Part shown: piece by piece, positions 43,778 through 53,794 of the stretch
Layout: every line of letters starts with the position of its first letter
Numbering within the stretch: the first letter of the stretch is position 1
NCBI GenBank assembly: GCA_948146395.1
Contig: OX411546.1
Span: forward strand, 22,856,449 to 22,920,448
Direction of reading: 5' to 3'
Origin: Fragum whitleyi
Taxonomy: Eukaryota; Mollusca; Bivalvia; Cardiida; Cardiidae
DNA: 64,000 nucleotides
Notes under the pieces: model-generated
What the model was told of the DNA's origin: nothing
Seen by the model: only the letters and a program-made list of their open reading frames with translations
Databases searched by the model: none
Made by a program: the position numbers and the translations under genes

Positions 43778-43835
43778 CAACTTAGTGTTTCTAATCAGTT
43801 CTCCTACAGTTATACTTGAGATTCTATCCTTCAGA

Positions 43836-44096
43836 AAAAAATGTGGGAAAAAAAATACTTGTTACAAGCAATTTCTTCTTTTTCCCATTTTTTTTTTGGT
43901 GCAGCATTTCAGGACAGTTTCAATTAAATAAAATATTGTGGAAAAAAAACATGTTTCTTGTAAAAGAAATTTGTCATTTTTCCACAATGTTTCCTGCAAC
44001 ATAGGTAGGTTTCAATTTCAAATTGTCAATCTCATCCGGATCTTCTTTAATTTGGACGGACCAGAATAAAATTTTCAAAAAAGATAAGAAAGGTTA
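43836..44096 (+). repeat. Family E-related double hairpin
   Basis: Two diverged hairpins (TACTTGTTACAAGCAATTTC and ACATGTTTCTTGTAAAAGAAATTTG) lie in series, followed by CCTGCAACATAGG, TTTGGACGGACCAGAATAAAA and AGAAAGGTTAA, the right side of family E. Confidence 0.5.
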
Positions 44097-44307
44097 AAAA
44101 TAGCTGGTTACAGAAGCGGTAATGAATGCTTTCCATTCCTGATATTTAGTCTATTTCGACAAACAAAAGACATCTTAATTATTAGGCAGGACACAAGTTG
44201 GGAATCCTTTGAACACTAATTGATACTTACTTTTGAAAATAAAACAGGTTTAACCATTGTAAGCAAGAGCAAATAAGATTGAAGTACAGGTTTGCATACT
44301 TTTGAAC

Positions 44308-44459
44308 TTAAAGTAGTGGACCCATAATAGTTCTATAACATTTTGGAAGTCTTTGACTTAGTAAGTGTTAACTGATTTCATTAAGAAACCCTGTTAACAA
44401 ATTGTGAAAGATCAGGTGCTCCCAAACGTTGTGGAACTATTATGGGTCCACTACCTTAA
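44308..44459 (+). mobile_element. Family B (TTAA) element, full copy
   Basis: TTAAAGTAGTGGACCCATAA to TTATGGGTCCACTACCTTAA: terminal inverted repeats of about 25-30 bp at TTAA. 152 bp, no frame. piggyBac-like by target site. Confidence 0.85.
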
Positions 44460-44480
44460 AAGAGATTCTACATACACTTC

Positions 44481-44892
44481 TTAACCTTTGTCATGCTGAA
44501 CTAGAAATATTAATTTTCTGCTTTGGCAGGAGATATAAACATCAACCAGCTTGCATAGATGTGCATTCTGGTCATAGTCTATATCTTGCTATTTTCCTTT
44601 TTCCACTAGAAAAGTTTGAAAATAGTATTTTCATATAAAATACTGATGAATAATTAGCACATCCATTGCTCTCAGTACTTTGACTTTAAAGTAGCCTATC
44701 TGTAATAGTTCCGCAACATTTCGGATTTCATAATCTTCCACTATGTTAATTGAGGTTTCCCTAATGAGACCATTAGGAAACCTCGGTTAATACTGTTAAA
44801 GGTCATGTCTTCTGAAATTTTGCAGAACTATTACAGGTCCACTACCTTAATGCATTTTTTCCAAGGTTTTCATTAAGTATGACAAGAGTTAA
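44481..44892 (+). mobile_element. Family A element with a family B insertion
   Basis: Left TTAACCTTTGTCATGCTGAA; right AAGTATGACAAGAGTTAA. Between ACTTTGACT and TGCATTTTTTCCAAGG, where other copies have TTAA, lies a family B element at 44686-44850. Confidence 0.85.
44686..44850 (+). mobile_element. Family B element nested in family A
   Basis: TTAAAGTAGCCTATCTGTAA to TTACAGGTCCACTACCTTAA, with an inner hairpin TTGAGGTTTCCCTAATG / TTAGGAAACCTCGG. Confidence 0.85.
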
Positions 44893-45454
44893 AATTGCCC
44901 CATACTCCCCACTTAACCCGAGAAGTTAATCTTGTCAAGGATTTAGAATTATGTTTATTATAAGGGCTATCAGAGAGGCTAACATGTCCTCTTGGAGCAA
45001 TTTTTATCAGCTCCACTTGCTAAAGGTAAGAATAGTAATTTCACAGATGTTGCGTATTTCCTAGACTGGCCTTAGCTGTTCATTTGCATTTTTAGAAAAC
45101 AAAAATTCTATTATAAGCCTCTTTAATCCAAGTTCATATTGATATTATATAGTATATAGATACTATACTATATATATATAGTGCTTGACAAAAACAACTC
45201 TTCTTTTGAGAGACAGGGGACTTGATTGAGAGATTTTAATGACTTACACATTTAATTCCCTTTGAAAAAAATCTGTAAAGAAGAGTCTGGCAGCCTGACT
45301 ACTTATTTTCATGTAGTTGTAAAATTTACTGTTTTGGTTTATGGTCTAAGAGAGACAACTTATTGTTTGGTTAAGTATAGACTTGTTAACCTGCCCCAAT
45401 CTACACTACCCTCCTATACTGGGACAGGAAAAACCTAATTTTTACCATGCAGTT

Positions 45455-45500
45455 TTCTGCATGCGCAAGGATGGGCGGAGTTTATTGGAAGGAAATATCT
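45455..45500 (+). promoter_or_regulatory. Possible promoter elements: NRF1-like site and GC box
   Basis: CTGCATGCGCA (NRF1-like) is followed within 15 bases by GGGCGGAG (GC box) and then ATTGG (inverse CCAAT). Such a cluster is uncommon in the AT-rich surroundings. About 4 kb upstream of the coding exon at 49543; purely motif-based. Confidence 0.25.
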
Positions 45501-46944
45501 TGTCGAGGGTTATGAACGCTTTACTTATTATTGATTCGATATCCTTTGACTCGTGAAGATGGGAAAGGAAATGACCTTATGATATAATACTCTACCACTA
45601 TTTGTTCACTTATAGACCTTTTTATTGATATGACCAATCTTATTCATCATTGACGAGAAAAGAAATTTAAATGTGATAAAGTTGATGTTTAGAAAAACTT
45701 CTATTTACACAATTTCTTTATGATGTGACATTAGCATTCGTTTGCAATGGAAAACGTTCAGACCACTGATTGAATAATTTTTGTTACCCGCTTTCGGTTA
45801 CCTGAAAGAGTTCTTTTGTTCTTTTCCGATTATAATGTTTGTGGTTAATAAGCAACGAAAGATGAGAAATCAATTTTGCATGGAAAGCATAAAATTTTCA
45901 TAAATACAAAACTTTGCCATTAAACATTTTTTTACAAATAAACCAAACAAAGTCTTTTTCTTGTATTTTCTTCCGACAAACACTTATCTACTTTTTATCT
46001 ACTTTTATACGGCATGACATTGTTTATTTTCTCTACATTTATGTATCGTTTATTTATTTCTCTATTAATATTAATCAATCTTTCGTGATTTTTTGGTTAT
46101 TTAAATTGCGAAATCAGTGGCTTTCATAGAAGAAACAATCATTGAAATTCTATAATTCCAAAAAATTAAGAGTTAATTTTTGTAAATTAAATCTTTAAAT
46201 AACAACATATCTCAGACGCATCGTGACATCAGAGTTTTCACTGGCTGTCGAAAAATGAGAGTAGTATAGAACCGGAAAATTAATGGACAATGAGGAATTT
46301 TTGAGAATATTCTACGAATTCTGGTTTTTGTGTTGCCGGATATAGGGAAATTCACAATCACTTATCAGACAGCGCGAGACGCGAATGACTAAGTGAAACG
46401 AGTCAAGACTTTTTATTTACACAAAAAATAATCTTCATGTTCGTTTAAACGTTTAAAAGTATGTTTTCTGTCATAAGGTTCATGTTTTTTGTAATGCAAA
46501 AACGTTTAAATTGAAATGTAAGATAATTTAGAAAGTGAAAATTCTCTTGTGCAAATACCGGTCAGTTTTCATTAGAAAAGAATTTGGATAATCGTCGATG
46601 TGCTACCAAAGCCGCGCAACTACAGTTTTATTCTAACTATACTTGCGTGATTTTAGTGGCCCATCGAAAATATAATAAACTTGAAAAAATCTGGGGAATC
46701 ATTTTAACAAAATAGAGTTAAGAAAAAGAGAGAATTTGAATATTTATCTTATGTGTCTCGGAAAGAAGGGAGCCCAGATGTTTCAACGCTGAATATACAT
46801 GACACGCAATTCAAAGACCGCGGTCTCTTTCATCTTTATATTGAAATCGGGAATTTAACTGTAATTAACCCTTAATTCTGTCTGTGTTATTATATCATTT
46901 TGTACACGGCTTTTGTCGACACGCCACCGCCATATACAAAAAGT

Positions 46945-47002
46945 CCAATCAGAATCAACAATGCATTTTGGCCAATGAAATGAAAGGATACAATGGACCA
47001 AT
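46945..47002 (+). promoter_or_regulatory. Three evenly spaced CCAAT boxes
   Basis: CCAAT at 46945, 46972 and 46998, spacings 27 and 26 bases, same strand. NF-Y promoters often have phased CCAAT boxes. No transcription start can be assigned. Confidence 0.25.
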
Positions 47003-47200
47003 GATATCCATGCTAACATTAGGTTTTACCTGTCTCAATATTGACAGATTGAGACATGCTCGCTAGTCAAGGTTAAGTAATCAAATCAATGGATTGCTTC
47101 CCTTATATCTTACACATAGGGTTGATAAAAGACATTGAAGAGACCTGTATAGGTTATTCGTATTGGTTGATTGTAATGAAATAAGAGGAAATTTGGCCTA

Positions 47201-47447
47201 TTAACACTTGTCATGCTGAATAAATTTTGGCTAAAAATTTTCATCAAAATCTAAGGGCAAAAAGCACTGAAAGTTCCAACTGTAGGTCAATTTTTATTTG
47301 AAAAACTAAATCTTTTGACTATTCTGGTTTGAAAGTGAGAAACAGGTGGTGTAGACTTACATCAGACTGCACATATGTGCAGACTGATGTTGGTCTATAG
47401 CTCCTGCCAAAGCAGGAATATACTGGGTTCAGCATGACAAGGCTTTA
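47201..47447 (-). mobile_element. Family A element, full copy, minus orientation
   Basis: TTAACACTTGTCATGCTGAA ... GTTCAGCATGACAAGGCTTTA. Same subtype as 29101 and 9420. Confidence 0.8.
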
Positions 47448-47703
47448 GAATTGAGGATGTTTTTCGGTATATAATTTCTTAGAGCGGAAAGGCCCGGGCT
47501 ACAGATAGAAGGGGAATTTTGGGTTTTAGATCAAAGTAAGCCAATAATAATAGTACAAACCATGACCAAGATAAACTCAACGAGTACCCACTATATATAG
47601 TTGCCTTGAGAAATAAAGATTTTATTCCAATTTATCTGTACCTCTGTTGGAGTGTTGCAGACCCTCTTGGCCAAATCTGGTTTGCTCTATCAGTAATAAC
47701 TTA

Positions 47704-47767
47704 CCTGCATTTAGGATGGCAAAACGGTGCAAAAAAGTTTGCACCGTTTTGTCATCCTTGATGCAGG
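47704..47767. repeat. Foldback, ~30-bp arms
   Basis: CCTGCATTTAGGATGGCAAA / ACGGTGCAAA pairs with TTTGCACCGTTTTGTCATCC ... ATGCAGG around a four-base loop, with about three mismatches. Lies within the candidate exon below. Confidence 0.75.
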
Positions 47768-47843
47768 CTGTCAATCCTGGGATGATGAGTTTACTTTCAT
47801 CCGATTTTTGACAAAAGTCCTTGTTACACGAGTCATTTGACTC
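47705..47843 (-). CDS. Candidate internal exon, minus strand, unrecognised product
   Basis: Read on the minus strand, a strong acceptor (TTCTTCTTCTTCTTTTGGCAG) precedes GAGTCAAATGAC, and the block ends AATGCAG followed by GTAAGTTATT, a consensus donor. The 139 bp stay open (ESNDSCNKDFCQ ... LHRFAILNA), entering in phase 0 and leaving one base. The frame is open for 369 nt around it, the longest non-repeat frame in the window. Against it: half of the exon is the foldback at 47704-47767, no homologue is recognised and no partner exon was found. It could be an exonised repeat or chance. Confidence 0.25.
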
Positions 47844-47996
47844 CTGCCAAAAGAAGAAGAAGAAAAGTATTACCGAAGTTGGGTGAGCAGGTGGTGGCTC
47901 AGATGAAATGTTGTTTTTGTACAGTTGTGAGAAACAACATGAAGCCATGGGTAGGTGAACCAGTCTGTGCAATTCAACATATAGTTGCAATTATGT

Positions 47997-48105
47997 TTAA
48001 GGTGGCGGACCCGTAAAAGTTCCACAACATTTAAAAATCAGTTAACACTGTGAAAGTTCAAAACTTCCGAAACATTGCGGAACTTTTATGGGTCCACTTC
48101 CTTAA
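47997..48105 (+). mobile_element. Family B (TTAA) element, short copy
   Basis: TTAAGGTGGCGGACCCGTAA to TTTTATGGGTCCACTTCCTTAA, 109 bp. Confidence 0.8.
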
Positions 48106-48696
48106 AGCGGGGTAACATAAAAGACCCAATTCAAACAGACAGACTATCTTGGGCCGCTTGATTTATATTTTGATATCTCAAATAGATCTACAACTGGAGA
48201 TAATGACCCTGAAATTACCCGGAGGGTGCACTATCAGTGTTGTTCCAAAACCTTGTAACTACAACTTGGGGTGAGCTGTATCTACAAAGTTCTGACATTG
48301 TGAGGACTGTTTGGTCCATAGAAAATAGAAGAATAGAATAATAAACTAATAAGTCACTTTTTATCTTTATTCCATGTCTGCAGTTGATAAAATACAGCCT
48401 AGATCAAAAGATGCTGCAAACAGGCATGATAGGTAAAATATGTACAGGGGCTTTTAAGCTGTCTAAATTGAACAGAAAACAGGTCTTGGGTTTATTATTT
48501 TCATACAAAATTCACAAGTAGTTTGTACAAATGACCTTGCATTGAACATATCTTTTATTTCCTATGTTTTGACATTAATAGCTTGTATCGTGCATTTATT
48601 TCTAGCATTAAATTGATGTGAATGAATAATGTAGAGGCAATAGTTTTGAACATTAGGGAGATCACAGCTTAGCCTGCTTGAAAAACAACAGTCATT
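48106..48696. other. Unassigned stretch
   Basis: No repeat family or exon recognised; AACTACAACTTGGGG near 48255 is a faint family N trace. Confidence 0.35.
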
Positions 48697-48876
48697 TTAA
48701 CCCATGTCATTCTGAACCTGGAATATTTCTGCTTTTGCAGGAGATATAGACCAGGATCATACTACCAGGATCATTATATTTTCAAAATAAATACCTACAG
48801 CTAGTGCATTCAATACTTTCAGCACTTTGATTTTAATACAATTTTGTCCAGGTTTTTTATTTAGCATGGAAAGAGT
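48697..48876 (+). mobile_element. Family A element, internally shortened
   Basis: TTAACCCATGTCATTCTGAA, TTTCAGCACTTTGATTTTAA, GGTTTTTTATTTAGCATGG. About 70 bp shorter than full copies; the GCACATATGTGC block is deleted. Confidence 0.75.
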
Positions 48877-49509
48877 GAAGAAATTTTAGGAAAGTGGATT
48901 AGAATTTTACTGTATAAGCCTCAGGAATAATTAGTAACAGTTTCCCATGTGACATAGTCATGTTAAGACTGAGATCAGTCTGTGCATTTACAATCGAACC
49001 AGAGTCCTCTCCAAATAGAAATCTATGGATCTAAAGTCTCAATTCGCATATTTATACAGTGTGATTAGGTTTTTAGATTCATACCTCCATGAAATCAACA
49101 GGTACTCTCTTCATTTCTGAATTGGGCAGCATATTTTACCATAAAAAACTCAACTTATGCCCTCAGAGAAATTATGTACTCGATCTTCAAACTTACAGTT
49201 ATGTCTCTTGGGTGAGAAAGGTATGAGCAATTTAAATCAGGTGTGGGCTTGTGTAATTACAAAATCAAGGAAGATAACTCAAAGTTCTGTACTGATTACT
49301 GGTAAATGTTGCATGAGTTTACTTCCCTTAGAAGTATTCTGTAAAAAACAAATACAAACTCTGCATTGCATGTCCAAGTTATGTGCAGATCCAGTATTAA
49401 AATTGTTTATTTCTGATGATTTTCTGGAGGGGGTTATATAGCAACCCCTACCTCAGAACAGAACCTCATACAAGTTAAAATTGATCAGGAAAACTTCCTC
49501 TATTTTCAG
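48877..49509 (+). other. Sequence upstream of the still life exon
   Basis: Read as intron or 5' flank. A 94-codon frame at 49157-49441 has no recognised domain. The last bases (CTTCCTCTATTTTCAG, 49494-49509) are the acceptor for the exon. Confidence 0.5.
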
Positions 49510-49542
49510 ACATGGATATAAGGTTGTAAAGCTGTTCAGAAG
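49510..49542 (+). other. 5' UTR part of the still life/TIAM-like exon
   Basis: Follows the acceptor CTATTTTCAG. It contains an in-frame TAA at 49519-49521, eight codons before the ATG, which rules out an upstream start in this exon. At least one further 5' UTR exon must lie upstream; it was not located. Confidence 0.7.
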
Positions 49543-49637
49543 ATGGGCAACAAGCTGTGTGCACCACTGCTCTCCAAGAAGGCACATCCACAACATAATC
49601 AGCCATGGCACAGTCGTAAAGATTCACACCTTCTACG
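49543..49637 (+). CDS. sif: First coding exon of a still life/TIAM-family Rac guanine-nucleotide exchange factor
   Basis: The exon encodes 31 residues plus two bases of an Arg codon: MGNKLCAPLLSKKAH at the start, PWHS at residues 21-24 and KDSHLL at the end. Drosophila still life, recalled from memory, starts MGNKLSCSCAPL, has SPWQS and then DGHLLR; the pieces occur here in the same order with three residues fewer. MGN gives a myristoylation-type N-terminus with a nearby Cys, suiting membrane attachment. The family activates Rac through DH-PH domains and acts at synapses and cell edges; none of those domains is in the window. Start choice: in-frame stop upstream, purine at -3 and G at +4. The donor CTACG/GTGAGT leaves phase 2. 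No following exon was found, so the intron exceeds 14 kb or the next exon was missed. The family call rests on a short stretch. Confidence 0.75.
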
Positions 49638-49719
49638 GTGAGTTATACATCTTTATTTGAAATTAATTTTAGCTGCAGCAGATCCAGGATTTCTGTAAAG
49701 GGGTTTTGAACGAGCAAAA

Positions 49720-49752
<33 letters not shown>

Positions 49753-50557
49753 GTTTTCCTATTCTAACACAATTTTAATTGAAAATTTGAAAATCTACAT
49801 GAAAATGATCAAATAAAGAGGAGTATCCCCTCGGACCCCAAACCCTCTCTTGATCCACGCTTTTATAGCCATATATCTTCATAAAGATCAACACCTTTTT
49901 ATGGGGAGTTATCTTTTTTTTTACATCATTATACAGCAATGATTTATTTTATAATGTAATATTTCTTTATATTTCCTCCATGAGCTACACTCTAGAATAA
50001 ATGTCAATGGGCGACCAAAACCTCACAACTGCAGCTTATTGAAGCTGCAGTTAAGAGCTTTCGATAACCCAACGATGATATCATGGAAGACATGGATTAC
50101 TGTCCACATATCTCAGATAGCAGGTTTCTTCAAGGACATGAATTTTAGGTTTATGATGTTTGATTGAGTACATTTTAACTTTTTAAAGCTTAAATAATTC
50201 AAGAAAAGTTTTAGGGGCTATTCATGTCACAGGGTCGTTTGGACAAAACTTGCATCAATGTTGGTAATACTCTTAATTATTTTTTACTAACTAATATTTT
50301 GTCAGTTCAAAGGATATTTACCCCAAGGGCTATAGTCTAGCATAATGATTATAAAGATGTGGATTACTGTCCAAATGTCTCAGGTATAAGACCCTCAGGC
50401 TGCATCAAGGTCATCTGAGTTAATGATGTTTGGTTGAGTATGTCTTTTAACTCTTTTAGCTTAACTATTCAAGAAAAATGAGGGTCTATTGAAGTCCGTG
50501 TACGGGTGACAATAAAAGGGCTACCCTGACATCATGCTCAAGTTTAGTATATCTATT
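49638..50557 (+). other. First coding intron, proximal part
   Basis: Starts at the donor GTGAGTTATA. Holds a GT run plus about 20 G (49719-49752), a family N hairpin AACTGCAGCTT-ATT-GAAGCTGCAGTT near 50030, and a tandem duplication of about 265 bp (50075-50230 against 50335-50500; shared GGATTACTGTCCA and TGATGTTTG(A/G)TTGAGTA). Confidence 0.6.
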
Positions 50558-50922
50558 CAGGGATCGACACTAACACCAGTTCTGAGGCTTGTGGATTTTA
50601 GGCAGGACTGGTAGATGTATCCTTCAGGCCTGTAGTTAATGGCCATATTATTTCCTTGACGATCCAGTTTTGAAAAAAAATGACATTCCCATACAATTTA
50701 CTTTTTCCTTTCCCAATAAAAAACATTGTTGGAAAAGAAGAAATTGCTTGTCACAAGCAATTTCCTCTTTTACCACACTATTTTCTTTACAATTTGCCCC
50801 TTTAGTTGCTAAATAATTAGTGTTGTTTCATGGGGGACCTGTTACCTTCAGAGAGGACCCGTAAGATTTGTGGCTAACAGGTCCTTCAGGCTGGTTGCAT
50901 TAAGCGTTAGTGTCGACCCCTG
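50558..50922 (+). mobile_element. Small hAT-like element with an internal family E-like hairpin
   Basis: Ends CAGGGATCGACACTAAC and GTTAGTGTCGACCCCTG are inverse, flanked by TCTATT on both sides (50552-50557, 50923-50928). Inside is AGAAATTGCTTGTCACAAGC, the family E hairpin. Also direct copies of CTTCAGGC(C/T)TG. 365 bp, no frame. Confidence 0.75.
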
Positions 50923-51452
50923 TCTATTGCTATCTAATGCTATTGCTATTGCTATGGCATTTATGAATTATGTCAATTATCCCTTTGGGGTTTGGAATTT
51001 TACAAGTCTGTGAAAAACGCAAGGTCTTAGTAACTATTCGAACTTAATACTTTAAAACTTTGCACATGTATTATTTAATACTGCACTTTACTCAATGTCA
51101 CTGTATTACATGTACCAAGGCAAGTTGACCTAGCTTTGAGTACATTTCTCAAGTATTTTAAGTCCTTTAGGCAAAATGACTTAACGGTGATGTAATAATT
51201 AATCTTGATCATTTGAGGACAGCTAGTGAATTCATCAAAACACGTAAGTTGGATATTATGAAAAAATAAGGTTCAGTTGGAAAATTTTGGATAAAAGTTT
51301 TTATTTTCAACATAAATTGAAATCAAAAGATATTCAGTTGAAATTGTGTAACATTGTTACAGGAGTTGCATCCCTTTGTTTGTAAGATTTTCTGTAATTG
51401 TAAAAGTTAAACTGATGAACAGGGTTTCTTAATAAATATCTCTACCATAAAT
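50923..51452. other. Intron sequence, unassigned
   Basis: Begins with short GCTATT repeats (50929-50960). Nothing else recognised. Confidence 0.4.
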
Positions 51453-51700
51453 CACCCCTTGTCATGCTGAGCCTGGAACATTCCCACTTAAGCAGGAGGT
51501 ATAGACAAAGATCAGTCTGCACAACTGTGCAGTCTGATCTTAGTCAATGCCACCTGTTTTTCTCAAATTCTAAACCAGAAAGTTTAAAACTTATTTATCC
51601 AAAATAATATTTTTCTCACAATTGGCATTACCTGTACTTCAGTAATTTTGATTTTATTTCATTTCTATTCAAGAATTTTCTTCAAGTATACAAGTGTTGA
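51453..51700 (+). mobile_element. Family A element
   Basis: CCCCTTGTCATGCTGAGCCTG, GCAGGAGGTATAGACAAAGA, CACAACTGTGCAGTCTGATC; right end decayed (CAAGTATACAAGTGTTGAA). Confidence 0.7.
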
Positions 51701-51956
51701 ACCTATAAATCCAGGCAGGTAGAGTGAAACATTTGTAAAAGTGCCTCCACATCATTGACTCGCAAGATCTTAAGGGTCATGTCTGAGTCCACCCCAACTC
51801 CCACCCCACCCTCTCCAAGAAAAACTTATGGACAATCAAAGAAAAAAATGAAAGCTCAGAAGAGAAGCAAAATGTCTTAACTTGTTAAACCTTTTTGCTA
51901 GAATTTTGACTTTTTACATAATAGTCTACGTTTTCAAACTAGTTACAAGGTTTTTG

Positions 51957-52290
51957 TGGCCCAATGATGATATGATACTTTTTACTAGGTTGTTTACATA
52001 TGAACCTTCTTCAATTCTTTCCAGTCAAAAATTTATCCATTTGTATTTACATTTCCAATTGCTTTTACCTTGTAATCTGAGATGTGGCCAGGGTCAATTT
52101 AAACAAATTACTGTTGTATCTGTTCTAACTTTGTAGTCGTTGAAGAGGCTTTAATGTGAATAGTTTTATCAAATTGGATATCAAAATAAAATTTTTTCAG
52201 TCCTTTTGCTCCAAGCCTTTTACAGTTGAATTTAAATTCTGTTTCAAGCAAATTTCCCTATTTCAAGGACATTTCAAGTGTGGATGCTTC
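51957..52290 (+). repeat. Direct duplication, copy 1
   Basis: Aligns with 53412-53757 at roughly 90% by eye: TATTTACATTTCCAATTGCTT, GTTGTATCTGTTCTAACTTT, GTAGTCGTTGAAGAGGCTTT, ATCAAATTGGATATCAAAAT. A shorter echo (52385-52470) repeats its end. An 84-codon frame here is not conserved in copy 2. Confidence 0.75.
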
Positions 52291-52320
52291 CCCCCCCCCC
52301 CCCCCCCAAAAAAAAAAAAG
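52276..52320 (+). repeat. Poly-C / poly-A run
   Basis: About 18 C followed by about 12 A. Likely length-variable. Confidence 0.85.
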
Positions 52321-52600
52321 ATAAATAAGAAAGCCGATGGTGAAGGCTGAGACTAAACTGCAAGTCTATACAGGCTGATCTTTAAAGTTTTTTACTGATG
52401 AATTTAAATTTTGTTTGAAGCAATTTGCTGATTTTAGGGGCATTTCAACAAGTGTGGATCTAGTTTTTTCCCCCAAATTGATAAATAAGAAAGCAGATGA
52501 TGTAGGCTAGGATCAGCCTGCAAGTCTGTACAGGCTGATCATAATCTATATTGTCTACCAAAGCTTTGTGTACATCAGGAATATGTTTTGAACAGCATAC

Positions 52601-53068
52601 CTTATTTCCCCTTATAATAGCACCCTCACGAATAGTAGCATATATGCACCTATATTTTTACTAAGAAAACCTGTTTCAAATTTTAATACCAAGTTTAAGA
52701 ACTTTTTGAGACTTCTTCTCTAATTTCATGTGAATTTCCTCTACACAATCATTTATATGATTGTGTAGATGAAATTTACCTTGAATAAAAGGGAAAAGGG
52801 CCTAAAAGACATAAGTTTAATGATTTTTATGCCCCCGTATAGAGAGATCGGGGGCATATTGTTTTACTCATGTCCGTCTGTCTGTCCGTCTGTCTGTCCG
52901 TACGTCTGTCCGAAAACTTAACCAAACTTAACCAAACTTAACCTTTGCCTTATCGAGAGATCGCTGTTACGGGGGCATTCGTGTTTCACAAACACATCTT
53001 GTTCTAAATCAGAAAAAAAGGTCCTTAACCATGTTATGTTTATCTACTGGAAGTGTTCATTAGGAGAA
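52601..53068 (-). mobile_element. Family D element with a T5-hairpin element 4 insertion
   Basis: CCTTATTTCCCCTTATAATAG, hairpin CCTCTACACAATCAT / ATGATTGTGTAG, AAAGGGAAAAGGGCC, interruption at 52829-53003, then AAATCAGAAAAAAAGGTCC, TTAACCATGTTATG and TTCATTAGGAGAAATAG. Confidence 0.75.
52829..53003 (+). mobile_element. T5-hairpin element 4, compact copy nested in family D
   Basis: TTTTT, ATGCCCCCG, loop TATAGAGAGAT, CGGGGGCAT; a GTCTGTCTGTCC run; three ACTTAACCAA repeats; right end CGGGGGCATTC, hairpin GTGTTT-CAC-AAACAC, ATCTTGTT. 175 bp, no long core. Confidence 0.8.
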
Positions 53069-53411
53069 ATAGAGTAAGAAAGTTCTATATTAATTATAAT
53101 AGTTTTATCAAATTGAAAATTAACTTGTAACTGTTCTCCCACTTTTGTAAAAAGTACGTTTCTGGTTATTTTGCATGGATATCTGTCTTAATTGTGATTA
53201 GATAAAAAATGATGATGAATAGATGTTAGAGATTGATTGGCTTCTTGTTTCATCTACTGATGAAAATTATTAAAAGAACATTTTTCGGACTTATTTGCTT
53301 ACATTAAAAAAATTATGGACCTGCCCTTGAGAACAATCACTGTCAAATTATCAGTTGGTGACCAGAACCGGGTAACTACAGCTTGATCAATCTGCAGTCA
53401 CAAAGTTTTGG
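53069..53411. other. Intron sequence, unassigned
   Basis: A family N trace (AACTACAGCTTGATCAATCTGCAG) lies near 53370; otherwise unrecognised. Confidence 0.4.
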
Positions 53412-53757
53412 TCATCCATTGAGGATATGATACTTTTCATTGGTTTGTTTTACATCTGAATCTTCTTCAATTCGTTCGAGTTAAAAATTGAGCCATTTGT
53501 ATTTACATTTCCAATTGCTTTGACCCCATAATCTGACATATGGTCAGGGTCAATTTAAACAAATTACCGTTGTATCTGTTCTAACTTTGTAGTCGTTGAA
53601 GAGGCTTTAATGTGAATAGTTTTATCAAATTGGATATCAAAATAAACTTGTGTGTGTGCTTTTGCTTCTGCTCTAAGCCTTAAATTGTAAAATTTAAATT
53701 CAATTTCAAGCACTTTGCTTATTCTAGGGACATTTCAACAAGTCTTGATCAAGTTTT
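53412..53757 (+). repeat. Direct duplication, copy 2
   Basis: Partner of 51957-52290, offset about 1.46 kb. A third partial copy of its end lies at 53920-53990 (TATTGGATATCAAACTTAAC). Confidence 0.75.
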
Positions 53758-53794
53758 TTTTTTTTCAAAATAATGAATAAAAAACCAGATGGTG

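Larger units (their letters stand above)
44893..47200. other. Low-repeat region upstream of the still life exon
   Basis: Apart from an AT palindrome at 45150-45182 (TAGATACTATACTATATATA) no repeat family is seen for about 2.3 kb, unlike most of the window. Several CpG-bearing words occur (CGCGCAACTACAG, GACCGCGGTC at about 46828). This would suit a conserved or regulatory region of the downstream gene, but no 5' exon could be named. Confidence 0.4.
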
